This document shows, piece by piece, positions 8,124-17,334 of a stretch of DNA of 64,000 bases. The notes beneath the pieces were generated by a model. The model worked only from the letters and a program-made list of their open reading frames with translations, searched no databases and was not told the origin of the DNA. Each line of letters begins with the position of its first letter. Position 1 is the stretch's first letter. This DNA comes from Crocinitomicaceae bacterium (GTDB lineage: Bacteria > Bacteroidota > Bacteroidia > Flavobacteriales_D > Crocinitomicaceae): positions 47,748-111,747 of the forward strand of contig JAHEMR010000036.1 in assembly GCA_024643545.1 (NCBI GenBank). Direction: 5' to 3'. Position numbers and translations under genes: made by a program.

Positions 8124-8661
8124 GATTTGGAATATTAAACGCTAAAAACTCATTTTCTTTTCCTGAATTGGTGTATTCAGGTATCCAGCCAGACATGTCA
8201 ATAAAAATACGGATGGCTTTCACAAAAGGATTTACTTCACCAGCATCGAACCAGTGTTTTGTTCCTGCCGGTACTGAAATCAAATCTCCTCGTTCACACA
8301 ATAAATTGAACACTTCTTCATTTTCAAGGTGAAACCAGAACAATCCCTGTCCATCGACAAAGAACCTAATTTCATCTTCGGAATGCGTATGTTCTGCCAG
8401 AAACTTCGCGCGAATGGCTGTATAATTTTCAGTGGAGGAATTAATGGAAATAACATCCGCAGTTTGATAGCCGCCACGTTTCATAAATGGATCGAGATCT
8501 GCTGCGTAAGCTGCCAAAATTTCCTCTGTGCTCGCAGAATCATCAAAAACAACATCACAAAACCATTGATCGAAGAAAATTCCTCGTTGGTTCATGAATG
8601 CCCTTATTTCTTGCGGGTCGTTCAGTTGAACTTGTTGATTTGGTATAGATAAAATTGCCAT
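8116..8661 (-). CDS. mtnD: Acireductone dioxygenase
   Basis: A 181-residue cupin of methionine salvage that oxidises acireductone to the 2-keto precursor of methionine and formate (Fe form) or to other products (Ni form). The metal motif is intact: HTHSEDEIRFFVDGQG gives the HxH...E ligands and SVPAGTKHWFD gives the last histidine. Length matches the family. The ATG overlaps the stop of mtnB (ATGA) and its 3' end overlaps mtnC, so translation is probably coupled. The bound metal cannot be told from the sequence. Confidence 0.94.
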   Translation of the reverse strand: MAILSIPNQQVQLNDPQEIRAFMNQRGIFFDQWFCDVVFDDSASTEEILAAYAADLDPFMKRGGYQTADVISINSSTENYTAIRAKFLAEHTHSEDEIRFFVDGQGLFWFHLENEEVFNLLCERGDLISVPAGTKHWFDAGEVNPFVKAIRIFIDMSGWIPEYTNSGKENEFLAFNIPNRG

Positions 8662-9242
8662 CAGATTCGTTCTAATTCACATTCACAAAGATAATCCAAG
8701 GTTTCCAAATGTCGCTTCGCTGCGAACAAATTTTCTCCCCAAGCATACGTCCCATGTTGACGGATAATAAAACAATGTTGCTTCATTTCCGACAAACGTA
8801 AAGGAAGTTCTTGTTCGAAATAACTCATTTCCTGTGCGTTTTCAAAAATCGGGATTTGAAGCGTGCAGTCGTGCGTAGTTACACCTGAAAATCCTTTCTG
8901 TATTTCATAATTTCCAACAGTGAAAAATTGATCGTTTTTCGTTGAAATCAATACTGGATTTTTAGAATGACTATGCAGAATAACTTGAGCCTCAGGGAAG
9001 AGGCGATAAATTAGCACATGAATCATTGTCTCATCCGATGGTTTCATACCGATGAATGGAGCTTGAACGCATCCATTTTCATCTATTGCAATAAAATCCT
9101 CTGCTTGGAACGTTGATTTATCCACACCAGATCGGGAAACCCAAATTTGACCATTTTCCCTAAATGAATAATTCGTTGATGTTGCAGGAGACCATCCCTT
9201 CACATGATATGCTCGAATTGTTTCAGCTAGTTTAGCTTTCAT
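8661..9242 (-). CDS. mtnB: Methylthioribulose-1-phosphate dehydratase
   Basis: A 193-residue class II aldolase-fold enzyme that dehydrates methylthioribulose 1-phosphate. It carries SPATSTNYSFRENGQIWVSRSGVDKS, the zinc ligands HSHSKNPVLIS and a later FIIRQHGTYAWG. A longer frame reaches 9293 but runs through the terminator hairpin at 9264-9286; the ATG at 9240-9242 gives the normal N-terminus MKAKLAETIRAYH. First gene of mtnB-mtnD-mtnC. The upstream enzymes MtnA and MtnK/MtnN are not in this window. No S-box or other riboswitch was seen in front of it. Confidence 0.92.
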   Translation of the reverse strand: MKAKLAETIRAYHVKGWSPATSTNYSFRENGQIWVSRSGVDKSTFQAEDFIAIDENGCVQAPFIGMKPSDETMIHVLIYRLFPEAQVILHSHSKNPVLISTKNDQFFTVGNYEIQKGFSGVTTHDCTLQIPIFENAQEMSYFEQELPLRLSEMKQHCFIIRQHGTYAWGENLFAAKRHLETLDYLCECELERI

Positions 9243-9263
9243 TTTTATGAGATATAAACAAAG

Positions 9264-9286
9264 AAAACGCACCAATGATGCGTTTT
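9264..9286 (-). terminator. Terminator at the end of the dcw operon
   Basis: On the minus strand AAAACGCA, a 7-nt loop and TGCGTTTT, followed by CTTTG. It lies between yqeY (stop 9309) and mtnB (start 9242), ending the long division operon. Confidence 0.7.
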
Positions 9287-9308
9287 TCTTCATTTGTTGT
9301 TTGTTATA

Positions 9309-9755
9309 TTAGTTCGCTAACATTTCTTTTACCAAGGTAGCAATCAATTTTCCATCAGCTTTTCCGGCTAATTTGCCACTAAGGACACCCATTACTTTCC
9401 CCATATCTTGTGGTCCTTGAGCACCAACAGATTGAATAGCAGCTTTTACTTCTTCCTTCACTTCTTCCTCGCTCATCATTTTCGGTAGGTATGCCTCAAT
9501 GATTTTCGCTTGAAACAATTCATCATCTGCTAAATCTTGGCGGTTTTGCGCTATGTATAATTCATAGGTTTCCATGCGTTGCTTGTGCAACTTCATGCAA
9601 ATTTTCACACCTACTTCATCACTCACATCGCCATTACCAGAAGTTGCTTCCAATAAAAGTTTGGATTTAATATCTCTCAAAGCTGCTAACTTTTCTTTTT
9701 CTCTAGCAAGCATTGCTTTTTTGATGTCTTCGTTGATTATTTCAGTAAATCCCAT
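9309..9755 (-). CDS. yqeY: GatB/YqeY domain protein
   Basis: A 148-residue soluble helical protein of the YqeY family, which resembles the tail domain of the GatB subunit of tRNA-dependent amidotransferase. Seen features are an N-terminal helix INEDIKKAMLAREKEKLAALR, a middle region with AYLPKMMSEEEV, and the C-terminal QGPQDMGKVMGVLSGKLAGKADG. The biological role is not firmly known. Its ATG overlaps the ftsZ stop by one base, so it belongs to the dcw transcript as the last gene, an arrangement I recall from other Flavobacteriales. Confidence 0.9.
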   Translation of the reverse strand: MGFTEIINEDIKKAMLAREKEKLAALRDIKSKLLLEATSGNGDVSDEVGVKICMKLHKQRMETYELYIAQNRQDLADDELFQAKIIEAYLPKMMSEEEVKEEVKAAIQSVGAQGPQDMGKVMGVLSGKLAGKADGKLIATLVKEMLAN

Positions 9756-11533
9756 TAGTCTACGTTGTCGTGTAAGAAATTATTGCTTGTTCTCAATCCA
9801 ACTCTTCCATCTTCATCTTGCGACAAACCGAAACGCGAAAAACGCTCTTCTGTGCTTGGAGTCGAATGATGGATACTGATATTTCTACGAACAAAAGCAG
9901 GCTCATTTTCAAATTCTACGATGCCTTCTGCTTTTTTCAATTTAGCGGTATATTCCTGAATACGAGAAACACGTTCCTGTGCTTTTCTTTGCTGCTCTTC
10001 AGGAGAAAGAATGCGTTGAACAGGTTCAATGCTCATGCGTTGTTCAGCATCATCTTCCAACATGTGACGAACGATTGTTTCTGGTTCATTTACGTGAGAA
10101 ACTGTTTGAATAGGTGCTTGATAAACAATTTCTTCTTCCTCTTGAACGAACGAACGATTGTCCACGCTTGAACTCGCATCGATTACATCCCATGTAAATG
10201 CATTTTCATTTACTTCAAAAGTTGAATCCGATGCTTCTACATCCAATGCCGGCATATCAGCCACTGAATTAGAAGGTTCTTCAAATCGATAGCTTACTGG
10301 TTCAATTGCCGTTGGCTCCTCTAATTCATAACGAGTGGGCTCAACAATCGGTGTTTGAACAACATTCACTGGCGCAACAATTGGTGTTGCAACAATGTCC
10401 TCTGCTTTTAAGAAAGGCTCTTGAATAATTTCACTCTGGATCGTTGTGTGTTGAACTGGAGATTCTAGCGGACTAACAATCTCTTTTCTTTGCTCTTCCT
10501 CCAGCGCGACGATCTTGCGCTCTGGAGCTCTCTCAAAACCCGTGATCGGAGATGAAGAGAATCCTGTTGCGATTAATGTGATGCTTAGTTTATCACCTAA
10601 CGTAGCATCAAATCCGTGACCCCAAATGACATCAGCTGTTGCACCGGCTGCATCTTGAATGTAGTCAGTGATTTCAGTGATTTCATCCATCATTACTTCT
10701 TGATCACCGTAAGTGATGTTTAGTAATACATAACTTGCACCATTGATATCATTGTCGTTCAATAAAGGAGAAGTCAATGCTTCTTTCACTGCAACAATTG
10801 CACGGTCTTCACCAGCTGCAACTGCGCTTCCCATGATTGCTTGACCACTATTGCGCAAAACTGTATTTACATCATTGAAGTCAACATTGATTGTTCCAGT
10901 TACCGAAATCACTTCTGCGATTCCTTTTGCTGCAACCGTCAATACATTGTCTGCATGAGAAAACGCACTTGAAAGCGACATGTTTTTACCGAATTCACGC
11001 AAGCGCTCATTGTTGATGATTAGTAATGTGTCCACATTTTGGCGCATTTTATCTAATCCTTCTTCAGCTTGTTGACGACGTTTTCTTCCTTCGAAGTTAA
11101 AAGGAACAGTAACGATACCAACCGTCAAAATCCCTAGGTCTTTTGCAACTTGTGCAATTACAGGTGCAGCACCCGTTCCGGTACCACCACCCATTCCTGC
11201 CGTGACAAACACCATTTTCGTGTTTTTCGAAAGGATTTCACGAATTTCTTCGATGTTTTCAATTGCTGCATTCATTCCCATTTCAGGAATCATTCCAGCA
11301 CCTCTTCCTTCGGTCAAGTTTGGACCCAACTGAATTTTGTGAGGTACAGGGGAAATATCCAATGCTTGACGGTCTGTATTACATACAATAAAATCAACGC
11401 CAACAATTCCTTGCAAGAACATGTGATTTACCGCATTTGATCCACCGCCACCAACACCAATAACTTTGATAATTGAGTTTGCGTTGCTCTCTGCTGCTGC
11501 TCCCATTTTAGGTAAGTCAAATTCCATATCCAT
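9755..11533 (-). CDS. ftsZ: Cell division GTPase FtsZ (long C-terminal region)
   Basis: The 592-residue tubulin homologue that forms the Z ring. The GTPase core (about residues 15-330) has GGGGSNAVNHM, the tubulin signature GMGGGTGTGAAPV, and the T7 region with NVDFNDVNTVL. After the core comes a linker of about 210 residues rich in glutamate, valine and proline. A short segment EPAFVRRN (from about 544) looks like the usual C-terminal conserved peptide, but a further 40 residues follow, ending FLHDNVD. FtsZ of most bacteria is 380-430 residues, so this one is long, as in other Flavobacteriia. Directly follows ftsA by 12 bp. Confidence 0.96.
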   Translation of the reverse strand: MDMEFDLPKMGAAAESNANSIIKVIGVGGGGSNAVNHMFLQGIVGVDFIVCNTDRQALDISPVPHKIQLGPNLTEGRGAGMIPEMGMNAAIENIEEIREILSKNTKMVFVTAGMGGGTGTGAAPVIAQVAKDLGILTVGIVTVPFNFEGRKRRQQAEEGLDKMRQNVDTLLIINNERLREFGKNMSLSSAFSHADNVLTVAAKGIAEVISVTGTINVDFNDVNTVLRNSGQAIMGSAVAAGEDRAIVAVKEALTSPLLNDNDINGASYVLLNITYGDQEVMMDEITEITDYIQDAAGATADVIWGHGFDATLGDKLSITLIATGFSSSPITGFERAPERKIVALEEEQRKEIVSPLESPVQHTTIQSEIIQEPFLKAEDIVATPIVAPVNVVQTPIVEPTRYELEEPTAIEPVSYRFEEPSNSVADMPALDVEASDSTFEVNENAFTWDVIDASSSVDNRSFVQEEEEIVYQAPIQTVSHVNEPETIVRHMLEDDAEQRMSIEPVQRILSPEEQQRKAQERVSRIQEYTAKLKKAEGIVEFENEPAFVRRNISIHHSTPSTEERFSRFGLSQDEDGRVGLRTSNNFLHDNVD

Positions 11534-11545
11534 TATTTTTTTCTA

Positions 11546-12898
11546 TTAATCTTTATCATCAAAAAAATCACCTACTGATTGTCTAATCTTGTCAAAAAAC
11601 CCACCATCTCTTTTTGGATTTGAGTGTGTAATTGCTTTTGGTTTTCCAACTGGCGCTTCCACTGTTTTTTGGACGAAATCCAATCCCGATTTCTCTGCCG
11701 CTTCAAACCCTTTTAATACCAATCCAATTCCTGTTGAAAACATTGGACTCGCTAATTTCTCTAAATCGTTTGTGTTTGCTAGGTGCTCCGTAGGATATCC
11801 AATTCGCGTATCCATTCCTGTCATGTATTCAAACAGCTGAGTTAAGTGTTTCAATTGAGCCCCACCACCTGTTACAACGATTCCACCGATTATTTTTTTC
11901 GAATAACCAGAATTTTTAATTTCAAAATTCACCAATTCGATGATCTCTTCCATTCGTGCTTGAATGATACTTGCTAAGTTCTTAAGCGTAATTTCTTTTG
12001 GATCGCGTCCACGTAAACCTGGGATACAAACCACTTCATTCTCTTTACTTTCAGAAGCCAATGCACTACCAAATCTCACTTTTAATGATTCTGCATGACG
12101 CTGCATGATGCGGCATCCTTCTTTAATGTCCTCCGTAATCACGTTTCCGCCAAATGGAATAACAGCAGTGTGGCGAATTAATCCATCTTGGAAAATCGCA
12201 ACATCGGTTGTTCCACCTCCGATATCCACTAAAACAACGCCGGCTTCTTTCTCTTCATCGCTTAGCACTGCTTCAGCAGATGCAATCGGTTCCAAGATAA
12301 TTTCTTTCACGTTTAATCCAGCGCGATCAACGCAACGTTTGATGTTCTTCACGTTATTTACTTGTCCAGTAATAATGTGGAAATTTGCTTCTAAACGAAC
12401 ACCACCCATTCCAATCGGATCTTTTATCTCTGGTTCATTATCGACAATGTATTCTTGTGGAATCACTGTTATAATTTCTTCTCCTGGCGTCATGACCAAT
12501 TGGTACATGTCATCAACAAAAGCATCGATGTCGTTTTGAGTAATTTCTCCTTGCGCATCGCGACGTGTATACATTCCTCTGTGTTGCATACTGCTAATGT
12601 GTTGTCCAGCAATACCAACATTCACGTTTTTCACTCTTAAATCACCTTCAACAGAAGCTTGTGTTAATTCAACAGCAGCATTGATGGATTGCACGGTGCG
12701 TTCGATGTTAGAAACGACTCCACGCATCACACCTAGGGACTCACTTTTCCCTAGAGCAACGATTTCAATTTTATTGTGTTCGTTTTTACGACCAACAAAA
12801 CAAGCAATCTTTGTTGTCCCGATATCGAGTCCAACAACAATTTTACTTCGCTTTACCTCGCTAGTTGGCTCTTTTTCTACAAACGATTTGTCCTTCAT
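11546..12898 (-). CDS. ftsA: Cell division protein FtsA
   Basis: A 450-residue actin-like protein that tethers FtsZ to the membrane. Visible motifs are VGLDIGTTKIACFVG (phosphate 1), VLVDIGGGTTDVAIFQDG (phosphate 2) and IIGGIVVTGGGAQLKHL (adenosine). The SHS2-type insert lies between residues 100 and 180. The C-terminal region ends in FFDKIRQSVGDFFDDKD, an amphipathic helix candidate for membrane binding. The ATG at 12896-12898 lies 38 bp inside the end of ftsQ, a long overlap; no later methionine precedes the phosphate-1 motif, so the start stands unless a non-ATG codon is used. Confidence 0.95.
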   Translation of the reverse strand: MKDKSFVEKEPTSEVKRSKIVVGLDIGTTKIACFVGRKNEHNKIEIVALGKSESLGVMRGVVSNIERTVQSINAAVELTQASVEGDLRVKNVNVGIAGQHISSMQHRGMYTRRDAQGEITQNDIDAFVDDMYQLVMTPGEEIITVIPQEYIVDNEPEIKDPIGMGGVRLEANFHIITGQVNNVKNIKRCVDRAGLNVKEIILEPIASAEAVLSDEEKEAGVVLVDIGGGTTDVAIFQDGLIRHTAVIPFGGNVITEDIKEGCRIMQRHAESLKVRFGSALASESKENEVVCIPGLRGRDPKEITLKNLASIIQARMEEIIELVNFEIKNSGYSKKIIGGIVVTGGGAQLKHLTQLFEYMTGMDTRIGYPTEHLANTNDLEKLASPMFSTGIGLVLKGFEAAEKSGLDFVQKTVEAPVGKPKAITHSNPKRDGGFFDKIRQSVGDFFDDKD

Positions 12899-13664
12899 AC
12901 TTTACACTTATTTCGCTATACTTATTCCAACCTTCGTAAGGCATGGCTTCTTTGTAAAATTCCAAAATGCGCTCAAATTTATCTTTCACGTCTTCATCCG
13001 AGTTGGCTGTTCCGAGAATGATTTTTTGATCTCCCACAATAGGAATTAGTACAAAATCACCGTTCTTTTCACGGTAAACTTGACCAATCATTTTATGCAA
13101 TATTGGATCATTACAAACATAATTTGAAATTCGATAGATATCATCTAAATTTCGAATACTTTTCAAGGAATCGTTGTTAATAATTTTAATGATTGAATTC
13201 GGTGAAAAACGATCACTGATTGCACCAGAAAAAACGAGTACACGCGCGGTATGAAGACTCGATCGATTCATCAAATATCCATCCTCATCTAGGTAAAAAC
13301 TTTGTCCAAATTTATTAAAGATGCGAGCGATTGGTTTCCGGAGTTCAAGCTGTATATCCCACTCATTTCCAATCGGTTTAAAAACATCTACTTTTTTAAC
13401 CTCTGGCATAAGTGAAATCATGTATTCAATTTTTCGAATATTTAGATTCCCTACCTGTTGATTTTCTTGAATTAAACGGTGAAGTTCTAATCGATCAACA
13501 AGTTCCTCTTCCGTTAAAAAAACATCGCCATCGCCTTCCACATGAATGGAAATTTTCGGATTTTCATATTTCTTTTTAGATTCTTCTTGGCTGGCAAAAA
13601 CCAAAATTGTGATAACTCCAGACATCGCAACAAGCCACAAACTAATTTTCATCCACTTTTTCAT
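12861..13664 (-). CDS. ftsQ: Cell division protein FtsQ
   Basis: A 267-residue bitopic protein: a short basic N-terminus MKKWMK, one membrane helix (ISLWLVAMSGVITILVF), then a periplasmic region with a POTRA-like part (HVEGDGDVFLTEEELVDRL, VKKVDVFKP-like segment) and the FtsQ beta domain including IARIFNKFGQSFYLDEDGYLM. It bridges FtsA/FtsZ and the FtsL/FtsI synthase in the divisome. A frame opens at TTG 13676, but the ATG at 13662-13664 sits one base after the murC stop and is the natural start. Sequence is divergent from proteobacterial FtsQ; placement between murC and ftsA supports the call. Confidence 0.88.
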   Translation of the reverse strand: MKKWMKISLWLVAMSGVITILVFASQEESKKKYENPKISIHVEGDGDVFLTEEELVDRLELHRLIQENQQVGNLNIRKIEYMISLMPEVKKVDVFKPIGNEWDIQLELRKPIARIFNKFGQSFYLDEDGYLMNRSSLHTARVLVFSGAISDRFSPNSIIKIINNDSLKSIRNLDDIYRISNYVCNDPILHKMIGQVYREKNGDFVLIPIVGDQKIILGTANSDEDVKDKFERILEFYKEAMPYEGWNKYSEISVKYEGQIVCRKRAN

Positions 13665-13665
13665 G

Positions 13666-15042
13666 TCAATCAGCAAGATTTATTGTTAACAATTCTTTCA
13701 AGGAAGGAACAATTCGATCAATATCACCCGCGCCTATCGTCAGAAGAATTCCATCGGAATAGTGACTCAAATATGGAAGAACCTCACTTGGTCTTTTTAT
13801 TGATTTTTGCACATTTTTGCACATGGAAAGCAGCCACTCGCTTGAAACACCTTGAATCGGTTCTTCACGAGCTGGATAAATCGGCAAGAGAATTAATTCA
13901 TCCAGTTCCGATAACTCCTTCGCAAAGCCTTCCACAAAATCTTTCGTTCTCGAAAAAAGATGCGGTTGGAAAATTCCAGTTATTTTCTTTTCGGGGTACA
14001 ATTGTCTGATAGAAGAAATCAAGGCATTTATTTCCTGTGGGTGATGCGCGTAATCGTCGATGTACACCAATTTTTCCGTGCGTATGATGTATTCAAACCT
14101 ACGTTTAACGCCAAGGAAATTCTTGAGTCCTGAACGAATCTGACTTTCATCCATTCCTAACTCATAAAGCAAACCTAAACACGCCAACGCATTTTCAGCA
14201 TTGTGAATGCCAGGTAAGCCAAATTCAACGTTGCGCCACCAGGTATTTTTCAAGCGAACATCACCACAAAGGAATCCATCAATCCATTGGATGTTGAAAA
14301 CAGAAAAATCGGCACTTTCTGACTCAATGGCATACGTATAGGATGTTCCCAATGTAGGTAAATTCAGTCCTTCTTTTTGCAAACAAATGCCTTTAGGATC
14401 CAATTTCATGGCAAATTGCCTAAAACCTTCTTTGAATTGTTCAGGCGTCCCATAAATATCTAAATGATCCGGATCAGCCGAAGTAATGATGGATGCAAAA
14501 GGAGATAAATGCAAAAAGGAGCGGTCAAATTCATCTGCTTCAATTACGGTATATGAACTTTGCTTACTTAATACCAAATTGGACTGAAAATTAGTCGCAA
14601 TCCCACCCAAAAAGGCATTACACTTCCATGTAGATTGATCTAAAATGAACGCGAGCATGCTACTTGTCGTTGTTTTTCCATGAGTGCCGGCAACGCACAA
14701 TCCTTTTGATTGCCGCGTTAACATTCCGAGCACTTCTGCCCGCTTCAAAAGGGTAAATCCACCATTCTTAAAGAAGGTCATTTCATCCAACTGTTTGATT
14801 GCTGGGGTGTAAACAATGAGTGTGCTCTGTTTATCCTTGAATGTATCCGGGATTTCCTCTCCCAAATCATCAAAATGAATCAAACAGCCTTCCAACGCCA
14901 ATTGCTGTGTTAAGGGAGATGGCGTTTTATCATACCCACCAACACTGAGTCCGTTTTGATTAAAATAACGCGCCAATGCAGACATACCAATGCCACCGAT
15001 TCCGATGAAATACACACTTTTATATTGGTTAAACTGCTGCAT
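13666..15042 (-). CDS. murC: UDP-N-acetylmuramate--L-alanine ligase
   Basis: A 458-residue Mur ligase adding L-alanine to UDP-MurNAc, the first peptide step of cell wall synthesis. The N-terminal Rossmann motif is YFIGIGGIGMSALARYF, the ATP loop AGTHGKTTTSSML, and the central motif VIEADEFDRSFLHL is present, with IDDYAHHPQEI in the C-terminal domain. Length is normal. It is flanked by murG (2 bp gap) and ftsQ (1 bp gap) in the dcw operon. Confidence 0.96.
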   Translation of the reverse strand: MQQFNQYKSVYFIGIGGIGMSALARYFNQNGLSVGGYDKTPSPLTQQLALEGCLIHFDDLGEEIPDTFKDKQSTLIVYTPAIKQLDEMTFFKNGGFTLLKRAEVLGMLTRQSKGLCVAGTHGKTTTSSMLAFILDQSTWKCNAFLGGIATNFQSNLVLSKQSSYTVIEADEFDRSFLHLSPFASIITSADPDHLDIYGTPEQFKEGFRQFAMKLDPKGICLQKEGLNLPTLGTSYTYAIESESADFSVFNIQWIDGFLCGDVRLKNTWWRNVEFGLPGIHNAENALACLGLLYELGMDESQIRSGLKNFLGVKRRFEYIIRTEKLVYIDDYAHHPQEINALISSIRQLYPEKKITGIFQPHLFSRTKDFVEGFAKELSELDELILLPIYPAREEPIQGVSSEWLLSMCKNVQKSIKRPSEVLPYLSHYSDGILLTIGAGDIDRIVPSLKELLTINLAD

Positions 15043-15044
15043 TC

Positions 15045-16145
15045 TTAGGATATAATTGATTCACATGCATCGACAATTTCATTGCACGCATTTGGTTTTG
15101 CTAAACGAATTATGGCGTTTTTTAATTGCTCGCAACGCACAGGATTTCCCAGTAATTCAATGGTACTGGAAATCAATAGTTCTCTGGCCTCATCGTCGCG
15201 AATAATCAATGCGGCATCCTCTCGAACAAGTGCCATCGCATTTTTTGTTTGGTGATCTTCGGCTACATTTGGAGAAGGGACTAGAATACAAGGTTTCCCT
15301 ATTAGGGTAAGCTCTGAGACCGATAATGCTCCTGCACGTGAGATAATCACATCTGCAGCAGCATATGCTAAATCCATCCGTTGAATAAATGCATGAACTT
15401 GAATGTTTTCGCGCCAAGACTCTTCAAAACGATCTTCAATTTGGGAGAGGTAATTTTTTCCACATTGCCAGATAATTTGAACATTCGATGACTGAATCAA
15501 CGGTATTTGATTTAATACACTATCATTGAGTGTACGTGCTCCCAAACTTCCCCCGATGATTAGGATTGTTTTCTTTGAAGAATCTAAGTGAAAAAATAAT
15601 CGTGCTTCATCCAATAATTCCGAATGCTTGGATACCAAATTTCGCACTGGATTTCCGGTTTGAATGATTTTTGAACTAGGAAAAAACTGTTCCATTCCCG
15701 CGTATGCCGTACAAATCTTTGCTGCTTTTTTCGCTAATAATTTATTCGTTTTTCCAGGAAAGGAATTTTGTTCTTGAATGAGTGTTGGTATTCCCAATAA
15801 GTTTGCCATTTGTAAGGTTGGTCCACTTGCGTAACCTCCAACTCCAATGACCAATTGCGGATTAAATTTTTTCACGATTGTACGTGCCTGCCACAAACTA
15901 TTCAGAATCTTGAATGGTAACAGAAAATTTGAAAACGTCAATTTTCGTTGAAATCCAGCGATTGGCAAACCTACGATTTCGTATCCCGCCTGTGGAACTT
16001 TTTCCATTTCCATTTTTCCAATTGCCCCAACAAAAAGAATGGATACAGTTGGATTTCTTCGTTTTATTTCATCCGCAATGGCAACTGCAGGAAATATATG
16101 TCCTCCTGTTCCACCACCCGAAATAATTACCCGTTGAATGCTCAT
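15045..16145 (-). CDS. murG: Lipid II synthase MurG
   Basis: A 366-residue GT28 glycosyltransferase that transfers GlcNAc from UDP-GlcNAc to lipid I on the cytoplasmic face of the membrane. The N-terminal lipid-I site GGGTGGHIFPAVAIADE and VGVGGYASGPTL are present, as are the C-terminal nucleotide-sugar segments IIGGSLGARTLND, ISRAGALSVSELTLIGKPCILVPSPNVAEDHQ. Length and motif order are normal. Lies between ftsW and murC in the operon. Confidence 0.96.
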   Translation of the reverse strand: MSIQRVIISGGGTGGHIFPAVAIADEIKRRNPTVSILFVGAIGKMEMEKVPQAGYEIVGLPIAGFQRKLTFSNFLLPFKILNSLWQARTIVKKFNPQLVIGVGGYASGPTLQMANLLGIPTLIQEQNSFPGKTNKLLAKKAAKICTAYAGMEQFFPSSKIIQTGNPVRNLVSKHSELLDEARLFFHLDSSKKTILIIGGSLGARTLNDSVLNQIPLIQSSNVQIIWQCGKNYLSQIEDRFEESWRENIQVHAFIQRMDLAYAAADVIISRAGALSVSELTLIGKPCILVPSPNVAEDHQTKNAMALVREDAALIIRDDEARELLISSTIELLGNPVRCEQLKNAIIRLAKPNACNEIVDACESIIS

Positions 16146-16158
16146 TACGCGTTTAAAT

Positions 16159-17334
16159 TTATGCTTGTTCGAATGAAACTTCGTCTTTATCTTTTTCTAA
16201 ATCTTTAGCAAATGCTTGAATCACTCCAATAGAAACACATGCCATAATTAATGCGGAACCACCCATTGCTAGAAAAGGCATATTTTGTCCGGTTACTGGA
16301 AAAACACCCGTACAAACCAACATATTAATACTAGCTTGTGTCAACAAATGAATTCCTATTCCCAGGGAAACATAGGATTGAAATAGATCGTTTGTTTTCA
16401 ATGCGATTTTGATGATTCTAAATAAAAGAATCATATATAATAATGCCAAGAAGACTGCCATCAAAAATCCAAACTCTTCCACAAAAGTGGCGTAATAGAA
16501 ATCTGCGTAAGCCTCAGGTAGGTATTCTTTTAATTTCCCATCACCTACTCCCTGTCCAAACAAAGATCCAACATGAATGGCCAATTGTGCATTTTTTGCT
16601 TGTGCATTTGCTTGAGCAGTTTTGATATCTTGAGAATCGCTCTCCATGCGATTGGTGAGTCGATTTTTCCATGTATCAAAACGTGGCAAGAGTCCAACTT
16701 CAGGAAAAGCCATGTGGAAGACAACGGCTAAGGTTGCTAATGATATACCGATACCGCCCATGGCGAGTAATTTTCCCCAAGGAACTCGTCCAATGTATAG
16801 CATGGCCATACTTAACATAAACAACATGGCTGCTGTCGAGAAATTATCCTTTACAATGAGTGAACAAATCACTCCAATTGGGATCATTAACGGAAGAATT
16901 CCTTCTTTCCAACTTGCTAATTTATCCTTCTTTTTAACCAGAATTCGACTGACATAAATAATCAAGGCCAATTTTGCGAAATCGGAAGATTGAAAGGTTA
17001 ATTTCACGAAAGGAATGCGTATCCAACGTCCAGCTCCGTTTACTTCTGTTCCAAAAAACAAGGTAAAGAGCAACAACGCTATCGCAACGTAATAGGAGAA
17101 TTTTGCTAATTGACTAATATACTTCGAGTTTACACGGTGAATGGCAAACATTGATCCGAAGCCAATTACCACGTACATTAAATGTTTTAATAGGTATTCG
17201 AATGGAGAACCGCCATCAATTTTAACCAAAATTGGAACAAAACTATAAACCGTTACGAGTGAAAAAGACATCATAAGGATGGTGATAATCCAAATGACAG
17301 GATCGCCTTTTAAATATTTTAAATAATCTCTCAT
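16159..17334 (-). CDS. ftsW: Peptidoglycan glycosyltransferase FtsW
   Basis: A 391-residue SEDS-family membrane protein, with about ten hydrophobic segments, that polymerises lipid II at the septum together with FtsI. Family segments seen are GSMFAIHRVN, VNGAGRWIRIPFVKLTFQSSDFAKLALIIYVS, the long periplasmic loop before EYLPEAYADFYYATFVEEFGF, and the C-terminal FPVTGQNMPFLAMGGSALI. The ATG overlaps the stop of the preceding orphan gene (ATGA), so the two are probably translationally coupled. FtsW and not RodA is chosen because of the dcw position. Confidence 0.95.
   Translation of the reverse strand: MRDYLKYLKGDPVIWIITILMMSFSLVTVYSFVPILVKIDGGSPFEYLLKHLMYVVIGFGSMFAIHRVNSKYISQLAKFSYYVAIALLLFTLFFGTEVNGAGRWIRIPFVKLTFQSSDFAKLALIIYVSRILVKKKDKLASWKEGILPLMIPIGVICSLIVKDNFSTAAMLFMLSMAMLYIGRVPWGKLLAMGGIGISLATLAVVFHMAFPEVGLLPRFDTWKNRLTNRMESDSQDIKTAQANAQAKNAQLAIHVGSLFGQGVGDGKLKEYLPEAYADFYYATFVEEFGFLMAVFLALLYMILLFRIIKIALKTNDLFQSYVSLGIGIHLLTQASINMLVCTGVFPVTGQNMPFLAMGGSALIMACVSIGVIQAFAKDLEKDKDEVSFEQA

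Noticed and set aside
9243..9293. Longer mtnB reading frame
   Set aside because: It runs through a terminator hairpin and adds a basic stretch foreign to the family; the ATG at 9242 fits.
12105..12539. 144-codon plus-strand frame
   Set aside because: Antisense shadow of ftsA, without motifs or a promoter.
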